From NCBI GenBank assembly GCA_964628515.1, contig CAZVNZ010000031.1, positions 1-37,391 on the forward strand: 37,391 nt of DNA, given 5' to 3'. The stretch comes from CAZVNZ01 sp964628515. Its GTDB lineage: Bacteria; Bacillota; Clostridia; Christensenellales; Christensenellaceae. Each line of letters begins with the position of its first letter. Position 1 is the first letter of the stretch. Shown piece after piece: positions 8,679-17,170 of this stretch. The notes below the pieces were generated by a model that made no database searches, was not told where the DNA came from, and saw only the letters and a program-made list of their open reading frames with translations. A program made the position numbers and the translations under genes.

Positions 8679-8736
8679 TTAGCCGGCTACGGTTTATACA
8701 TAATTAGTTTATCCAAATAAATTATTGAATTACTAA

Positions 8737-8770
8737 AAAAACATATTTTTGCAATAAAAAATATGTTTTT
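8737..8770 (+). terminator. Terminator after the glycine cleavage operon
   Basis: A perfect 14-bp AT-rich stem (8737-8750 with 8757-8770) encloses a 6-nt loop, and its 3' arm ends in TTTTT. It lies about 60 bp after the DUF3842 stop and immediately before the metA promoter. Confidence 0.7.
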
Positions 8771-8773
8771 ATG

Positions 8774-8802
8774 TTGCAAAATTAAATAATATGTATTATA
8801 AT
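8774..8802 (+). promoter_or_regulatory. Sigma-A promoter of metA-metY
   Basis: A TTGCAA -35 at 8774-8779 is separated by exactly 17 bp from a consensus TATAAT at 8797-8802. The predicted transcript start near 8809 leaves a leader of about 70 nt before the metA ATG. No SAM riboswitch core was recognised in this leader. Confidence 0.75.
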
Positions 8803-8843
8803 ATAAGTATCTAATGCCATCTTAATATTGCATCCGGGTAACA

Positions 8844-8873
8844 TCTCTACTTTCATACTGCGCAAAGAGGAGG
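8844..8873 (+). promoter_or_regulatory. Possible hairpin hiding the metA ribosome binding site
   Basis: In the metA leader, 8844-8853 can pair with 8864-8873, with two wobble pairs and one A-A mismatch around a 10-nt loop. The 3' arm contains the whole AGGAGG site (8868-8873) that drives the ATG at 8882. If it forms, it would reduce translation initiation. No ligand or thermosensor family is recognised, and a weak stem like this may be accidental. Confidence 0.35.
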
Positions 8874-8881
8874 ATAAAGTT

Positions 8882-9811
8882 ATGCCTATTAACATTAACT
8901 CTCAATTACCCGCAGCAAAAGTATTGGCAGAAGAAGGTATATTTATTATGCCTGACGACAGGGCAAAACGGCAGGATATTCGACCTTTACGGATTGTTAT
9001 TTTAAACATTATGCCAACTAAAGAGCAAACGGAAACTCAACTAATGAGACTGCTTGCAAATTCTTCCCTTCAGGTGGAAATAACGTTACTTCACCCTGCC
9101 ACACATCTCTCTAAAAACACTTCTATTGAGCATCTCAACACCTTTTACAAGACTTTTAACAACATCAAAAAAGAAAAATACGACGGACTTATAATAACAG
9201 GCGCTCCTGTTGAGCAACTCCCTTTTGAAGAAGTTATTTACTGGGAAGAAATGAAGAAAATTATGGAGTGGTCTACAGAAAATGTCTATTCTACCCTGCA
9301 TATTTGTTGGGCGGCACAGGCAGGGCTTTATTATCATTACGGTATAAACAAGCATATGCTTAATGAAAAAATGTTTGGCATTTTTCTCCATACCAAGACA
9401 AAAGGACACATACCTCTTTTAAGGGGTTTTGATGATGTGTTTTGGGCACCTCATTCTCGTCATACGCAAATAGATACGGATTCTGCAAAAAAATGCGGTA
9501 ATATACAAATTTTGTGCGAGTCCGAGCAATGCGGTACTTATATACTTGCTTCTAAAAACGGTAGGCAGGTATTTGTAACGGGGCATCCGGAATATTCTGC
9601 GTTTACCTTAAAGCAGGAATATTTCAGAGATGTAGAAAAAGGACTAAAAATAGAAATACCAAAAAATTATTTTGAAAACGATGACACTTCAACTTCTCCC
9701 ATAGTAAAATGGCGAGCTCATTCCTACATGCTTTTTAACAACTGGCTAAATTATTATGTATACCAAGGAACTCCTTTCAATATTAAAGAGGTAAATAAAA
9801 TTAGCGAGTAA
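8882..9811 (+). CDS. metA: Homoserine O-acyltransferase MetA, predicted O-acetyltransferase
   Basis: This 309-residue enzyme acylates homoserine, the first committed step of methionine synthesis. It aligns along its whole length with E. coli MetA: MPI start, IRPLRIVILNIMP, TGAPVE, the nucleophile Cys142 in HICWAAQAG, GHPEY near 236 and NYYVYQGTP near the end. Position 111 is Glu (in GAPVEQLPFEEV). In this family Glu111 marks acetyl-CoA use and Gly111 succinyl-CoA use, so the product should be O-acetylhomoserine. The downstream metY gene fits that. The ATG at 8882 has AGGAGG 8 bp upstream; an upstream in-frame TTG at 8828 would add 18 residues unlike the family and is rejected. Confidence 0.94.
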   Translation: MPININSQLPAAKVLAEEGIFIMPDDRAKRQDIRPLRIVILNIMPTKEQTETQLMRLLANSSLQVEITLLHPATHLSKNTSIEHLNTFYKTFNNIKKEKYDGLIITGAPVEQLPFEEVIYWEEMKKIMEWSTENVYSTLHICWAAQAGLYYHYGINKHMLNEKMFGIFLHTKTKGHIPLLRGFDDVFWAPHSRHTQIDTDSAKKCGNIQILCESEQCGTYILASKNGRQVFVTGHPEYSAFTLKQEYFRDVEKGLKIEIPKNYFENDDTSTSPIVKWRAHSYMLFNNWLNYYVYQGTPFNIKEVNKISE

Positions 9812-9862
9812 GAATAGGCTTATTTGCTATGTAAAATATATTCTTAGAAAGGAAGTGATATT

Positions 9863-11134
9863 ATGAAATTTGATACTATTTTGGTACGAGGCGGTTATGA
9901 CGCCAAAAATCCACCCAGAACTATTGCAGAACCTATATATCAAACTGCGGCGTATTATTTTGACGATGCAACTTATGCCAAGGAACTTTTTGCATTACAA
10001 AAGGAGGGGTTTATTTACACCAGACTCGGAAATCCCACGTTAGATATATTTGAAAAGCGTATGGCTATGTTAGATGATGGTGTGGGTGCATTAACAACAT
10101 CCTCGGGATCCTCGGCTATTATGCTTGCAATTCAAAACATTGCAGTGGCAGGAGACGAAATTGTGTCTGCGTCCTCCTTATACGGTGGAACGTACAATAT
10201 GTTTTCTAACACATTTAAAAAGTTTGGCATAAAAGTAACTCTTGTAGATGTAGATAATTTAGAGCAAATTAAAAATGCGGTAACGCCCAAAACAAAAGCA
10301 ATTTTTGCAGAGAGCATAGGAAATCCCAATGCAAATATTCCGGAATTTGAAAAAATTGCAAGTATCGCCCATAATGCTCAAATTCCACTAATTATCGACA
10401 ATACCTTCGCCACTCCCTATCTGTTTAAATCCAAAGATTATGGTGCAGATATTGTGGTTTACTCCACAACAAAATATATTAATGGGCACGGTAACTCTAT
10501 TGGCGGTATGGTTGTGGATTTAGGTACATTTGATTGGACACAAGGCAAATTCCAAGAAATGTGTACCCCCGATGCTTCCTATCATGGAGTTGTATTTACG
10601 GATGCCTTTAAAAATGCGGCATACATTTTGAAAATGAGAACGCAACTAATGAGGGATTTAGGCCCGTGTGCCTCCCCCTTTAATACCTTTTTAACAATGC
10701 AGGGCATGGAAACATTGTCTTTGCGTATGGAAAGGCATGTGGCAAATGCAAATAAAATTGCCGAATTTTTAAGTAAGCACAAGTATGTTACCTTCGTAAA
10801 TTATCCCGGCTTAAAAACGGATAAATATTACGAGAGACAACAAAAATATATGCCTAAGGGCGCAGGCTCTGTGTTTACCTTTGGGGTAAAGGGAGGTAGA
10901 TCCACCGGAGAGAAATTTATAAACGAGCTTAAGCTGTTTTTACATGTAGCAAATGTTGGCGACGCCCGCTCTATGATTATTCACCCCGGCTCCACCACCC
11001 ACTCTCAGCTATCCGACGAGCAACTTCTAAGTGCCGGAATCAGCAACGAAACGGTGCGTATTTCCGTAGGTTTAGAGGACTGGGAGGACTTAATTGCAGA
11101 TCTTGACTGTGCACTTGAGGCTTCTCAAAAGTAA
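9863..11134 (+). CDS. metY: O-acetylhomoserine sulfhydrylase
   Basis: This 423-residue PLP enzyme of the Cys/Met metabolism family joins O-acetylhomoserine and sulfide to give homocysteine (direct sulfhydrylation). The PLP lysine is Lys204 in YSTTKYINGHG. The N-terminal FDTILVRGGY and YQTAAYYFDD segments, YTRLGNPT near residue 53, and the C-terminal HPGSTTHSQLSDEQL motif are typical of MetY. The length near 420 favours MetY over cystathionine gamma-synthase (about 380). It follows metA by 51 bp with a good AGGAAGTGA site, and is probably on the same transcript. A strong terminator follows. Confidence 0.93.
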   Translation: MKFDTILVRGGYDAKNPPRTIAEPIYQTAAYYFDDATYAKELFALQKEGFIYTRLGNPTLDIFEKRMAMLDDGVGALTTSSGSSAIMLAIQNIAVAGDEIVSASSLYGGTYNMFSNTFKKFGIKVTLVDVDNLEQIKNAVTPKTKAIFAESIGNPNANIPEFEKIASIAHNAQIPLIIDNTFATPYLFKSKDYGADIVVYSTTKYINGHGNSIGGMVVDLGTFDWTQGKFQEMCTPDASYHGVVFTDAFKNAAYILKMRTQLMRDLGPCASPFNTFLTMQGMETLSLRMERHVANANKIAEFLSKHKYVTFVNYPGLKTDKYYERQQKYMPKGAGSVFTFGVKGGRSTGEKFINELKLFLHVANVGDARSMIIHPGSTTHSQLSDEQLLSAGISNETVRISVGLEDWEDLIADLDCALEASQK

Positions 11135-11157
11135 TTATTTTATAAATTAATATTAAA

Positions 11158-11198
11158 GAGGCTGTATCGCAATTCTTCTTTTTTGATACAGCCTTTTT
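11158..11198 (+). terminator. Terminator of the metA-metY operon
   Basis: A 10-bp GC-containing stem, AGGCTGTATC (11159-11168) with GATACAGCCT (11185-11194), is followed by TTTTT. It lies about 25 bp after the metY stop. Confidence 0.9.
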
Positions 11199-11302
11199 GT
11201 ACAACATTATATATTTGCTATGCCACATTTTGTACTATACGTTGCTCTTAGGTCTTTTAGGGCTCGCTATACTCTACTTCTTTTATCCATTCTGCCTTTG
11301 CT

Positions 11303-11674
11303 TTATGGTAATACAGGGATATTTTTGCGTTTTTGTAGCTTTGGCGCTTCTTTATTTTCCGTTGGTGATGTTGCAAAAGCTACGGTTGTGCCAAATATCA
11401 GCATTGCGGAAATAATTATACTTACTATGGTTGTTTTTCTAATCTTCATAATTGCGGTTATCCTTTCCTTAATAGCGTTTTTGCTAAAGTTGTTGTAAAA
11501 TGGTATATGGGCATCATCATCACCATAATTAAAATTATTGATGAATGGGTTAGCCACCATTTCTGCTTGAATAATGGCTGTATTTTGTGCAATTAAGTTG
11601 TATGCGCTAAATTGTGAGGGTACGCTTAGCGGTACTAACAGCCTTGCTAATACTACTCAAATTAAAGAGAGCAT
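11303..11674 (-). pseudogene. Decayed BlaR1/M56-family peptidase gene
   Basis: Reading the minus strand from 11674 gives a segment that resembles the N-terminal membrane region of M56 (BlaR1-like) antirepressor peptidases: a helix, then VLARLLVPLSVPSQFSAYN. An in-frame TGA at 11659-11657 stands where the family usually has Trp. After about 50 residues the frame jumps to a segment resembling the far side of the peptidase domain (NNFSKNAIKERITAIMK). A hydrophobic helix ending FGTTVAFA follows, then a stop. The HExxH zinc-protease core is missing. This fits a gene with a large internal deletion plus a nonsense mutation. The last part alone (from ATG at 11449) could encode a 49-residue secreted peptide, which is less likely. 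No BlaI-type repressor is next to it. Confidence 0.55.
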
Positions 11675-11694
11675 AAAGAATTTGCGCCCTCTTT
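11658..11694 (-). terminator. Terminator of the uvrB-uvrA-Ca-ATPase unit
   Basis: On the minus strand a 9-bp stem (11694-11686 with 11672-11664, one G-U pair) is followed by a T-rich stretch. It starts about 30 bp after the Ca-ATPase stop and overlaps the 5' end of the M56 remnant. Confidence 0.65.
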
Positions 11695-11722
11695 TATCAT
11701 CATCACAGTAAAAATGAAAATT

Positions 11723-14332
11723 TTACTTATTTTTTGCCTTAATAACACCTCTTGCAATAGCTTTTGTAATCTCGCAAACGGGTATTATTACTATACATGC
11801 AAGGAATACAATGCCCCACTCAAAGGCATTTATTGCTTCTAACTCGAAGAAGGAGGCAATTTGAGGTACAAGCACCACCATCAGTTGTAAGCCAAGAGAC
11901 ACGGCAAAGGCGGCATACATCCACAGGTTTTTCTTTAAGCCTGCAAACATTGTTGTATACTGGCTTCGCACATTAAACATATAGAAAAGTTGGGATATGC
12001 CCATTACCAAAAACGCCATTGTATTGGCTCTTTGAGGCCCTTCGTGACTGTACGACCACACGTAAACCGCTAAGGTTACAAGCCCTAAGGTTACCCCGTA
12101 AATAATTAGAAAAACACCCATGCCGTCGGCAAAAAAGCTTTTGCGTGGGTCTCGTGGGGGTACGCTCATATTGTTTGCCTCGGGGGCTTCCATACCAAGG
12201 GCAAGTGCCGGGAAGGTGTCTGTTACTAAGTTTATCCAAAGTATTTGGGCAGGACTTAGCACGGTATAGCCTAAAAGCATACCGAAAAACAGCGCAATAA
12301 CCTCGCTTAAATTTGCAGATAGCAGAAATTGCACCGTCCTTTTGATGTTTGCGTAAATTCGTCTGCCCTCACCCACCGCATTTACAATGGTTGCAAAGTT
12401 ATCGTCCGTTAGAATCATATCTGCCGCACCTTTAGACACTTGTGTGCCTGTAATGCCCATTCCTACCCCAATATCCGAGCGTTTTAGCGCCGGAGCATCG
12501 TTTACTCCGTCTCCCGTCATGGCTACTATTTTCCCTAACGATTTAAAGGTATCTACAATTCTGACTTTATTTTCCGGAGAAACTCTTGCATAAACAGAAA
12601 TATGATTTATCTTTTCTTTAAGCTCGTTTTCGCTCATTTCGTCTAAATCCGCTCCTGTTATTGCTAAATCGTCCTCCTGCAAAATTCCAAGCTGGGTTGC
12701 TATGGCGGATGCCGTGGTTTTGTGGTCTCCCGTTATCATAACCGCACGCATACCTGCCCCTTTGCACACCTCTACCGCCGCTTTAACCTCAGGGCGTGGA
12801 GGGTCTATCATTCCTACCAGGCCTAAGAAAATCATACCGTTTTCAAATTCTTCCATGGGTGGCGGAGTGTCAAAAACTTCCTTTGCCGCCCCTAAAACTC
12901 GCAAGGCTTGCTTTGCCATTCCCTCGTTTGTTTGCATTATTTGATTTTGCAAATCTGCCGTCATTTCCTTGATTTCGCCGTTAATTAGGGCATATTTGCA
13001 GTTGGAGATTACCACATCGGGTGCGCCTTTTGTGTATATTACCGCCTTATTATCCACCATAGTGGATAGGCTCATCATCTTTCTGTCGCTATCGAAGGGC
13101 TTTTCTATAAGCCTTTGATAGTTAAAGATGCTGTCCGTATCCTCTTTGCCGTAAAATTTGTATGACAGCTCTATTAGCGCTGTTTCCGTAGGGTCTCCGA
13201 TTAGCCCGTCTTTAGAGCTTTTTGCATCGTTACATACAGACAATGCAAAAATAAGCTCTTTTGCGGTGTCTGAAAATTTAGTGTCCGCCTCTTTTTCTTC
13301 CATATCGTAAAACAGCTTAACTACCTGCATTTTGTTTTGGGTTAGTGTGCCCGTTTTATCCGAGCATATTATTTGGGTACTGCCGAGAGTTTCCACCGCC
13401 GGTAGCTTTCTTATTATTGCCCCTTGTTTTGCAAGCCGGGTAACTCCCATTGTAAGCACTATGGTTACCACCGTTGCAAGCCCTTCGGGAATTGCCGCCA
13501 CCGCAAGAGACACCGCAAACAAGAACATCTCGAAGTATTCTTTGCCTTGTGCCACTCCCACAAAAAACACCACCACCGCTATTGCCAAAACCGCATAGGT
13601 CAGTATTTTGGAGAGCTGTGTCATCTTTCTTTGGAGGGGAGTTTCTTCGTTTTTGGCACTTTCAAGCGCCTTTGCAATGCTACCCATTTGGGTTTGCATA
13701 CCAATTTCCGTTGCCACACCCGTTGCTGTGCCGTAGGTTACGTTAGTACCTGCAAACGCCATGTTAATTCTGTCCGCAATGGGCGCTTTTTCTTGCAAAA
13801 TTACCTGTGCGTCCTTTTCTGTGGGCACACTTTCCCCTGTAAGGGTTGCCTCTTCTATTTTTAAACCTGCGCTTTTTAAAAGACGCATATCGCAAGGCAC
13901 GTTGTCTCCTGCCTCTAAAAGCACAACATCCCCAACCGTTACCTCTTTTGCCGGTATAACCTCAACATCACCATTACGCAAAACCTTTGCATACGGGGCG
14001 GACATCTCGCTTAATGCCTCTATTGCCGCCTCCGCTTTGGACTCCTGCACCGTGCCTAAAACCGCATTTAGCAGTACAACTATAAAAATTATTACGCTGT
14101 CTGCCACCTCGTTTAGCAGTAGGGAAACCACCGCCGCCACTATTAGCACAATTATCATAAGATTTTTAAATTGGGATAAAAAAATCTTTAGCATACTTGT
14201 ACGCTTTTTAGCGGTAATCTCGTTTTTGCCGTATTTAGTTAGGTTTTGCTCCGCTTGCTCTTTGGTTAGTCCGGTTTCTTTGGAATTTAAGTCGGCTAAA
14301 ACTTCCTCTTTACTCTTAGAAAACCACTCCAT
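11723..14332 (-). CDS. P-type Ca2+-transporting ATPase
   Basis: This is an 869-residue P2-type ATPase that exports Ca2+ from the cytoplasm using ATP. In order it has an N-terminal cation-ATPase domain, the TGES actuator motif at residues 165-168, helix M4 with PEGL (282-285), the phosphorylated Asp325 in DKTGTLT, a nucleotide-binding domain with KGAPD, the GDGVNDAPALK hinge and a C-terminal six-helix domain. The Asn and Glu of NLSEVIALFFG (M5) and the Asn and Asp of LWINLVTDTFPALALG (M6) match the SERCA site II calcium ligands, so calcium is the likely ion. A GAAGGAG site precedes the ATG. It starts 18 bp after uvrA and probably shares its transcript, an unrelated pairing. Confidence 0.93.
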   Translation of the reverse strand: MEWFSKSKEEVLADLNSKETGLTKEQAEQNLTKYGKNEITAKKRTSMLKIFLSQFKNLMIIVLIVAAVVSLLLNEVADSVIIFIVVLLNAVLGTVQESKAEAAIEALSEMSAPYAKVLRNGDVEVIPAKEVTVGDVVLLEAGDNVPCDMRLLKSAGLKIEEATLTGESVPTEKDAQVILQEKAPIADRINMAFAGTNVTYGTATGVATEIGMQTQMGSIAKALESAKNEETPLQRKMTQLSKILTYAVLAIAVVVFFVGVAQGKEYFEMFLFAVSLAVAAIPEGLATVVTIVLTMGVTRLAKQGAIIRKLPAVETLGSTQIICSDKTGTLTQNKMQVVKLFYDMEEKEADTKFSDTAKELIFALSVCNDAKSSKDGLIGDPTETALIELSYKFYGKEDTDSIFNYQRLIEKPFDSDRKMMSLSTMVDNKAVIYTKGAPDVVISNCKYALINGEIKEMTADLQNQIMQTNEGMAKQALRVLGAAKEVFDTPPPMEEFENGMIFLGLVGMIDPPRPEVKAAVEVCKGAGMRAVMITGDHKTTASAIATQLGILQEDDLAITGADLDEMSENELKEKINHISVYARVSPENKVRIVDTFKSLGKIVAMTGDGVNDAPALKRSDIGVGMGITGTQVSKGAADMILTDDNFATIVNAVGEGRRIYANIKRTVQFLLSANLSEVIALFFGMLLGYTVLSPAQILWINLVTDTFPALALGMEAPEANNMSVPPRDPRKSFFADGMGVFLIIYGVTLGLVTLAVYVWSYSHEGPQRANTMAFLVMGISQLFYMFNVRSQYTTMFAGLKKNLWMYAAFAVSLGLQLMVVLVPQIASFFELEAINAFEWGIVFLACIVIIPVCEITKAIARGVIKAKNK

Positions 14333-14350
14333 ATTATGCTCCTTCTACAC

Positions 14351-17170
14351 TTATTTTATGTATTTTGACAGATACTGCCCTGTATAGCTTTCTCTAACCT
14401 TTACAATTTCTTGGGGAGTACCTTGGGCTATTACCGTGCCTCCTTTGTCGCCCCCCTCCGGGCCTAAATCCACTATATAATCCGCACATTTTATTACATC
14501 TAAATTATGTTCTATTACTATTATGGTATTGCCTTTATCTGCAAGTTTGTTAATAACTTTAATTAGCTTTTGCACATCTGCCATATGCAAGCCTGTTGTG
14601 GGCTCGTCTAAAATAAACAGGGTGCTTCCCGTTTGTCTTTTGGACAAATGGGTGGCAAGTTTTACCCTTTGTGCCTCTCCCCCCGATAGTGTGGTGGAGG
14701 GTTGACCTAATTTAATGTAGGATAAACCTACATCCATAAGCACCTTTAGCTTGCTTTCTATGCGCGGCAAATTCTCAAAAAATTTGTAAGCATGCTCCAC
14801 CGTCATATCCAAAACCTCGAATATATTTTTATCTTTATACTTTACATCTAAGGTTTCTCTGTTGTACCTTTGCCCTTTGCAAACCTCGCAAGGTACGTAA
14901 ACATCCGGCAAAAAGTGCATTTCTATCTTAATTATGCCGTCTCCTTTGCACGCCTCGCATCTTCCGCCTTTAACGTTAAAGGAAAATCTGCCCTTTTCAA
15001 ACCCTCTTATTTTTGCATCGTGGGTCATGGAAAATAAGTCTCTTATGGGGTCAAAAAGCCCGGTGTAGGTAGCAGGATTGGAACGTGGCGTTCTGCCTAT
15101 TGGGGATTGATCTATATCCACCACCTTATCTATATACTCTAAGCCCTCTATGCTTTTGTGCGCTCCCGGCTTGTCTTTGGAGCCGTAAAACCTGTGCATT
15201 GCCGCTTTTTTAAGTATGTGGTTTATAAGCGTGCTTTTTCCGCTGCCCGAAACCCCTGTAACTGCGGTAATTACCCCTGTGGGAAAGGAGACATCTATAT
15301 TTTTTAGATTGTTTTCCGTTGCACCCTTTACCGTAAGCCAATTTTGAGGCTCTCTTAGCTTTTTGGGCACTTTAATTACCTTTTTGCCCGATAAATACTG
15401 CCCTGTTATGCTTTTTTCGTTTTCCATTATTTCTTTTGGTGTGCCTTGGGCAACCACATAACCGCCGTGCTCGCCGGCTCCGGGCCCTATATCTACAATG
15501 TAATCTGCATTAAGCATTGTTTCTTCATCGTGCTCTACTACTATTAGGGTGTTGCCTAAGTTGCGTAAATTAGTTAATGTTTGTAGCAATTTTCCATTAT
15601 CTCTTTGGTGCAAACCAATACTTGGCTCATCTAAAATGTATAGTACCCCCATAAGCCCACTACCTATTTGGGTTGCAAGGCGTATACGCTGTGCCTCTCC
15701 CCCCGATAGTGTGCCTGCCGCTCGTGAAAGTGTAAGATAGTCTAATCCTACGTTTAGGAGAAAATCAAACCTTGCGTTTAATTCCTTTAGCACCCTTTCT
15801 GCAATAAGCCTTTGCTTTTTATCTAATTTTACCTTATTTAAAAACTCGCTTGCGCTTCGTATGGATAGGTCGGATAGTTCAGCGATATTTTTATTACCTA
15901 TTTTCACCGCCAATGTTTGCTCTTTGTACCGCTTGCCTTTGCAGGCGGGGCAGGGGGTTTCCACCATGTAGCTTTCTATTTCACTTTTCATATAATCGGA
16001 GGTTGTTTCTCTGTATCTGCGTTCCAAATTATGTATTATGCCTTCAAAGGCGGCGTTGTAATGCCCTGTGCCCATACTGCCGTCGTACTTTATTTTAAGT
16101 TTTTCCCCTTTTGTGCCGTATAAAAGCACTTCTTTGACTTCATCGGATAAATCTTTAAAGGGTACATCCTCTCTAAAATTGTACCGTTTTATAAGGGCGT
16201 CCATATAGTTTCTTGCTATTGTGCCGGGTGCACCGAAGTTCCAACCGCTTACTTTTATTGCCCCTTCCTCTATGGATTTTGTTTTATCCGGCACTACTAA
16301 ATCTGCATCTATCTTCATTATATTGCCTAGCCCCGTGCAATCGGGGCAAGCGCCAAAGGGGCTGTTGAAGGAAAACATACGTGGGGTAATTTCGTCTATG
16401 GAAATACCGCAATCCACACAGGCAAAGTTTTCGTTCATCAGCACTTCTTCCTTTGTATCCATATTTTCTATTATTACAAGCCCGTCCGCTAATTTTAGCG
16501 CGGTTTCTACCGAGTCGGAAATTCTTCCGTTTATGCCCTCTTTTATTATTATTCTGTCTATAACTACGGAAATACTGTGCTTTTTTTGCTTTTCTAAGTT
16601 GATTTCGTCCGCTAATTCCACTATTTCGTTATCTATTTTTGCCCGTACATAGCCGTCTTTAATTAGGGTTTCTATTACCTTTTTATGCTCCCCCTTTTGG
16701 GCACGAATTATGGGAGACATAATCATTAGCTTTGTGCCTTCCTTGTTTAGCATTATTCTGTCTACTATTTGGTCTACCGTTTGCCGAGTAATTTTTTTAC
16801 CGCATTTAGTGCAGTAAACCTCCCCTGCCCGTGCGTAAAGCAACCGCAAATAATCGTGAATTTCCGTAACCGTGCCCACGGTGGAGCGTGGATTGCGTGC
16901 GGTGGTTTTTTGGTCTATGGAAATTGCCGGGGAAAGCCCTTCGATTAAATCCACATCCGGCTTTTCCATCTGCCCCAAAAACTGCCTTGCATAGGCAGAT
17001 AGAGATTCTACATACCGTCTTTGCCCCTCCGCATAAATGGTGTCGAATGCCAAAGAGGATTTTCCGCTACCCGAAAGCCCTGTAATTACGATAAATTTGT
17101 CTCTGGGCAATGTGATGTCTATGTTTTTTAAGTTGTGCTCTCTTGCGCCTTTTATGTGTAAAAATTCCAT
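14351..17170 (-). CDS. uvrA: Excinuclease ABC subunit A
   Basis: This 939-residue DNA damage sensor of nucleotide excision repair loads UvrB at lesions. It contains two ABC ATPase modules: Walker A GLSGSGKSS at residues 31-39 and a second GVSGSGKST near 640, each with an LSGGEAQR signature. Zinc-binding cysteine pairs are visible: CVDC and CPDC in the first half, CPAC before the first signature, and CEAC and CEVC after the second Walker A. The length matches the family. The start overlaps the uvrB stop (TAATG), and there is only a weak AAGAAG site, so translation is probably coupled to uvrB. Confidence 0.98.
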   Translation of the reverse strand: MEFLHIKGAREHNLKNIDITLPRDKFIVITGLSGSGKSSLAFDTIYAEGQRRYVESLSAYARQFLGQMEKPDVDLIEGLSPAISIDQKTTARNPRSTVGTVTEIHDYLRLLYARAGEVYCTKCGKKITRQTVDQIVDRIMLNKEGTKLMIMSPIIRAQKGEHKKVIETLIKDGYVRAKIDNEIVELADEINLEKQKKHSISVVIDRIIIKEGINGRISDSVETALKLADGLVIIENMDTKEEVLMNENFACVDCGISIDEITPRMFSFNSPFGACPDCTGLGNIMKIDADLVVPDKTKSIEEGAIKVSGWNFGAPGTIARNYMDALIKRYNFREDVPFKDLSDEVKEVLLYGTKGEKLKIKYDGSMGTGHYNAAFEGIIHNLERRYRETTSDYMKSEIESYMVETPCPACKGKRYKEQTLAVKIGNKNIAELSDLSIRSASEFLNKVKLDKKQRLIAERVLKELNARFDFLLNVGLDYLTLSRAAGTLSGGEAQRIRLATQIGSGLMGVLYILDEPSIGLHQRDNGKLLQTLTNLRNLGNTLIVVEHDEETMLNADYIVDIGPGAGEHGGYVVAQGTPKEIMENEKSITGQYLSGKKVIKVPKKLREPQNWLTVKGATENNLKNIDVSFPTGVITAVTGVSGSGKSTLINHILKKAAMHRFYGSKDKPGAHKSIEGLEYIDKVVDIDQSPIGRTPRSNPATYTGLFDPIRDLFSMTHDAKIRGFEKGRFSFNVKGGRCEACKGDGIIKIEMHFLPDVYVPCEVCKGQRYNRETLDVKYKDKNIFEVLDMTVEHAYKFFENLPRIESKLKVLMDVGLSYIKLGQPSTTLSGGEAQRVKLATHLSKRQTGSTLFILDEPTTGLHMADVQKLIKVINKLADKGNTIIVIEHNLDVIKCADYIVDLGPEGGDKGGTVIAQGTPQEIVKVRESYTGQYLSKYIK

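Noticed and set aside
8803..8881. SAM riboswitch before metA
   Set aside because: The leader is about 70 nt and lacks the conserved S-box or SAM-II core; only a weak hairpin over the ribosome binding site is visible.
8828..8881. Longer MetA starting at TTG 8828
   Set aside because: The added residues do not match the family, the MPI start at 8882 does, and AGGAGG is placed for 8882.
11197..11498. Two hydrophobic plus-strand ORFs after metY
   Set aside because: They are antisense to the M56 remnant and start inside or just after the metY terminator; their hydrophobicity comes from AT-rich codons.
13424..14387. Several plus-strand ORFs opposite the Ca-ATPase
   Set aside because: They are mirror frames of a clear P-type ATPase and show no domain of their own.
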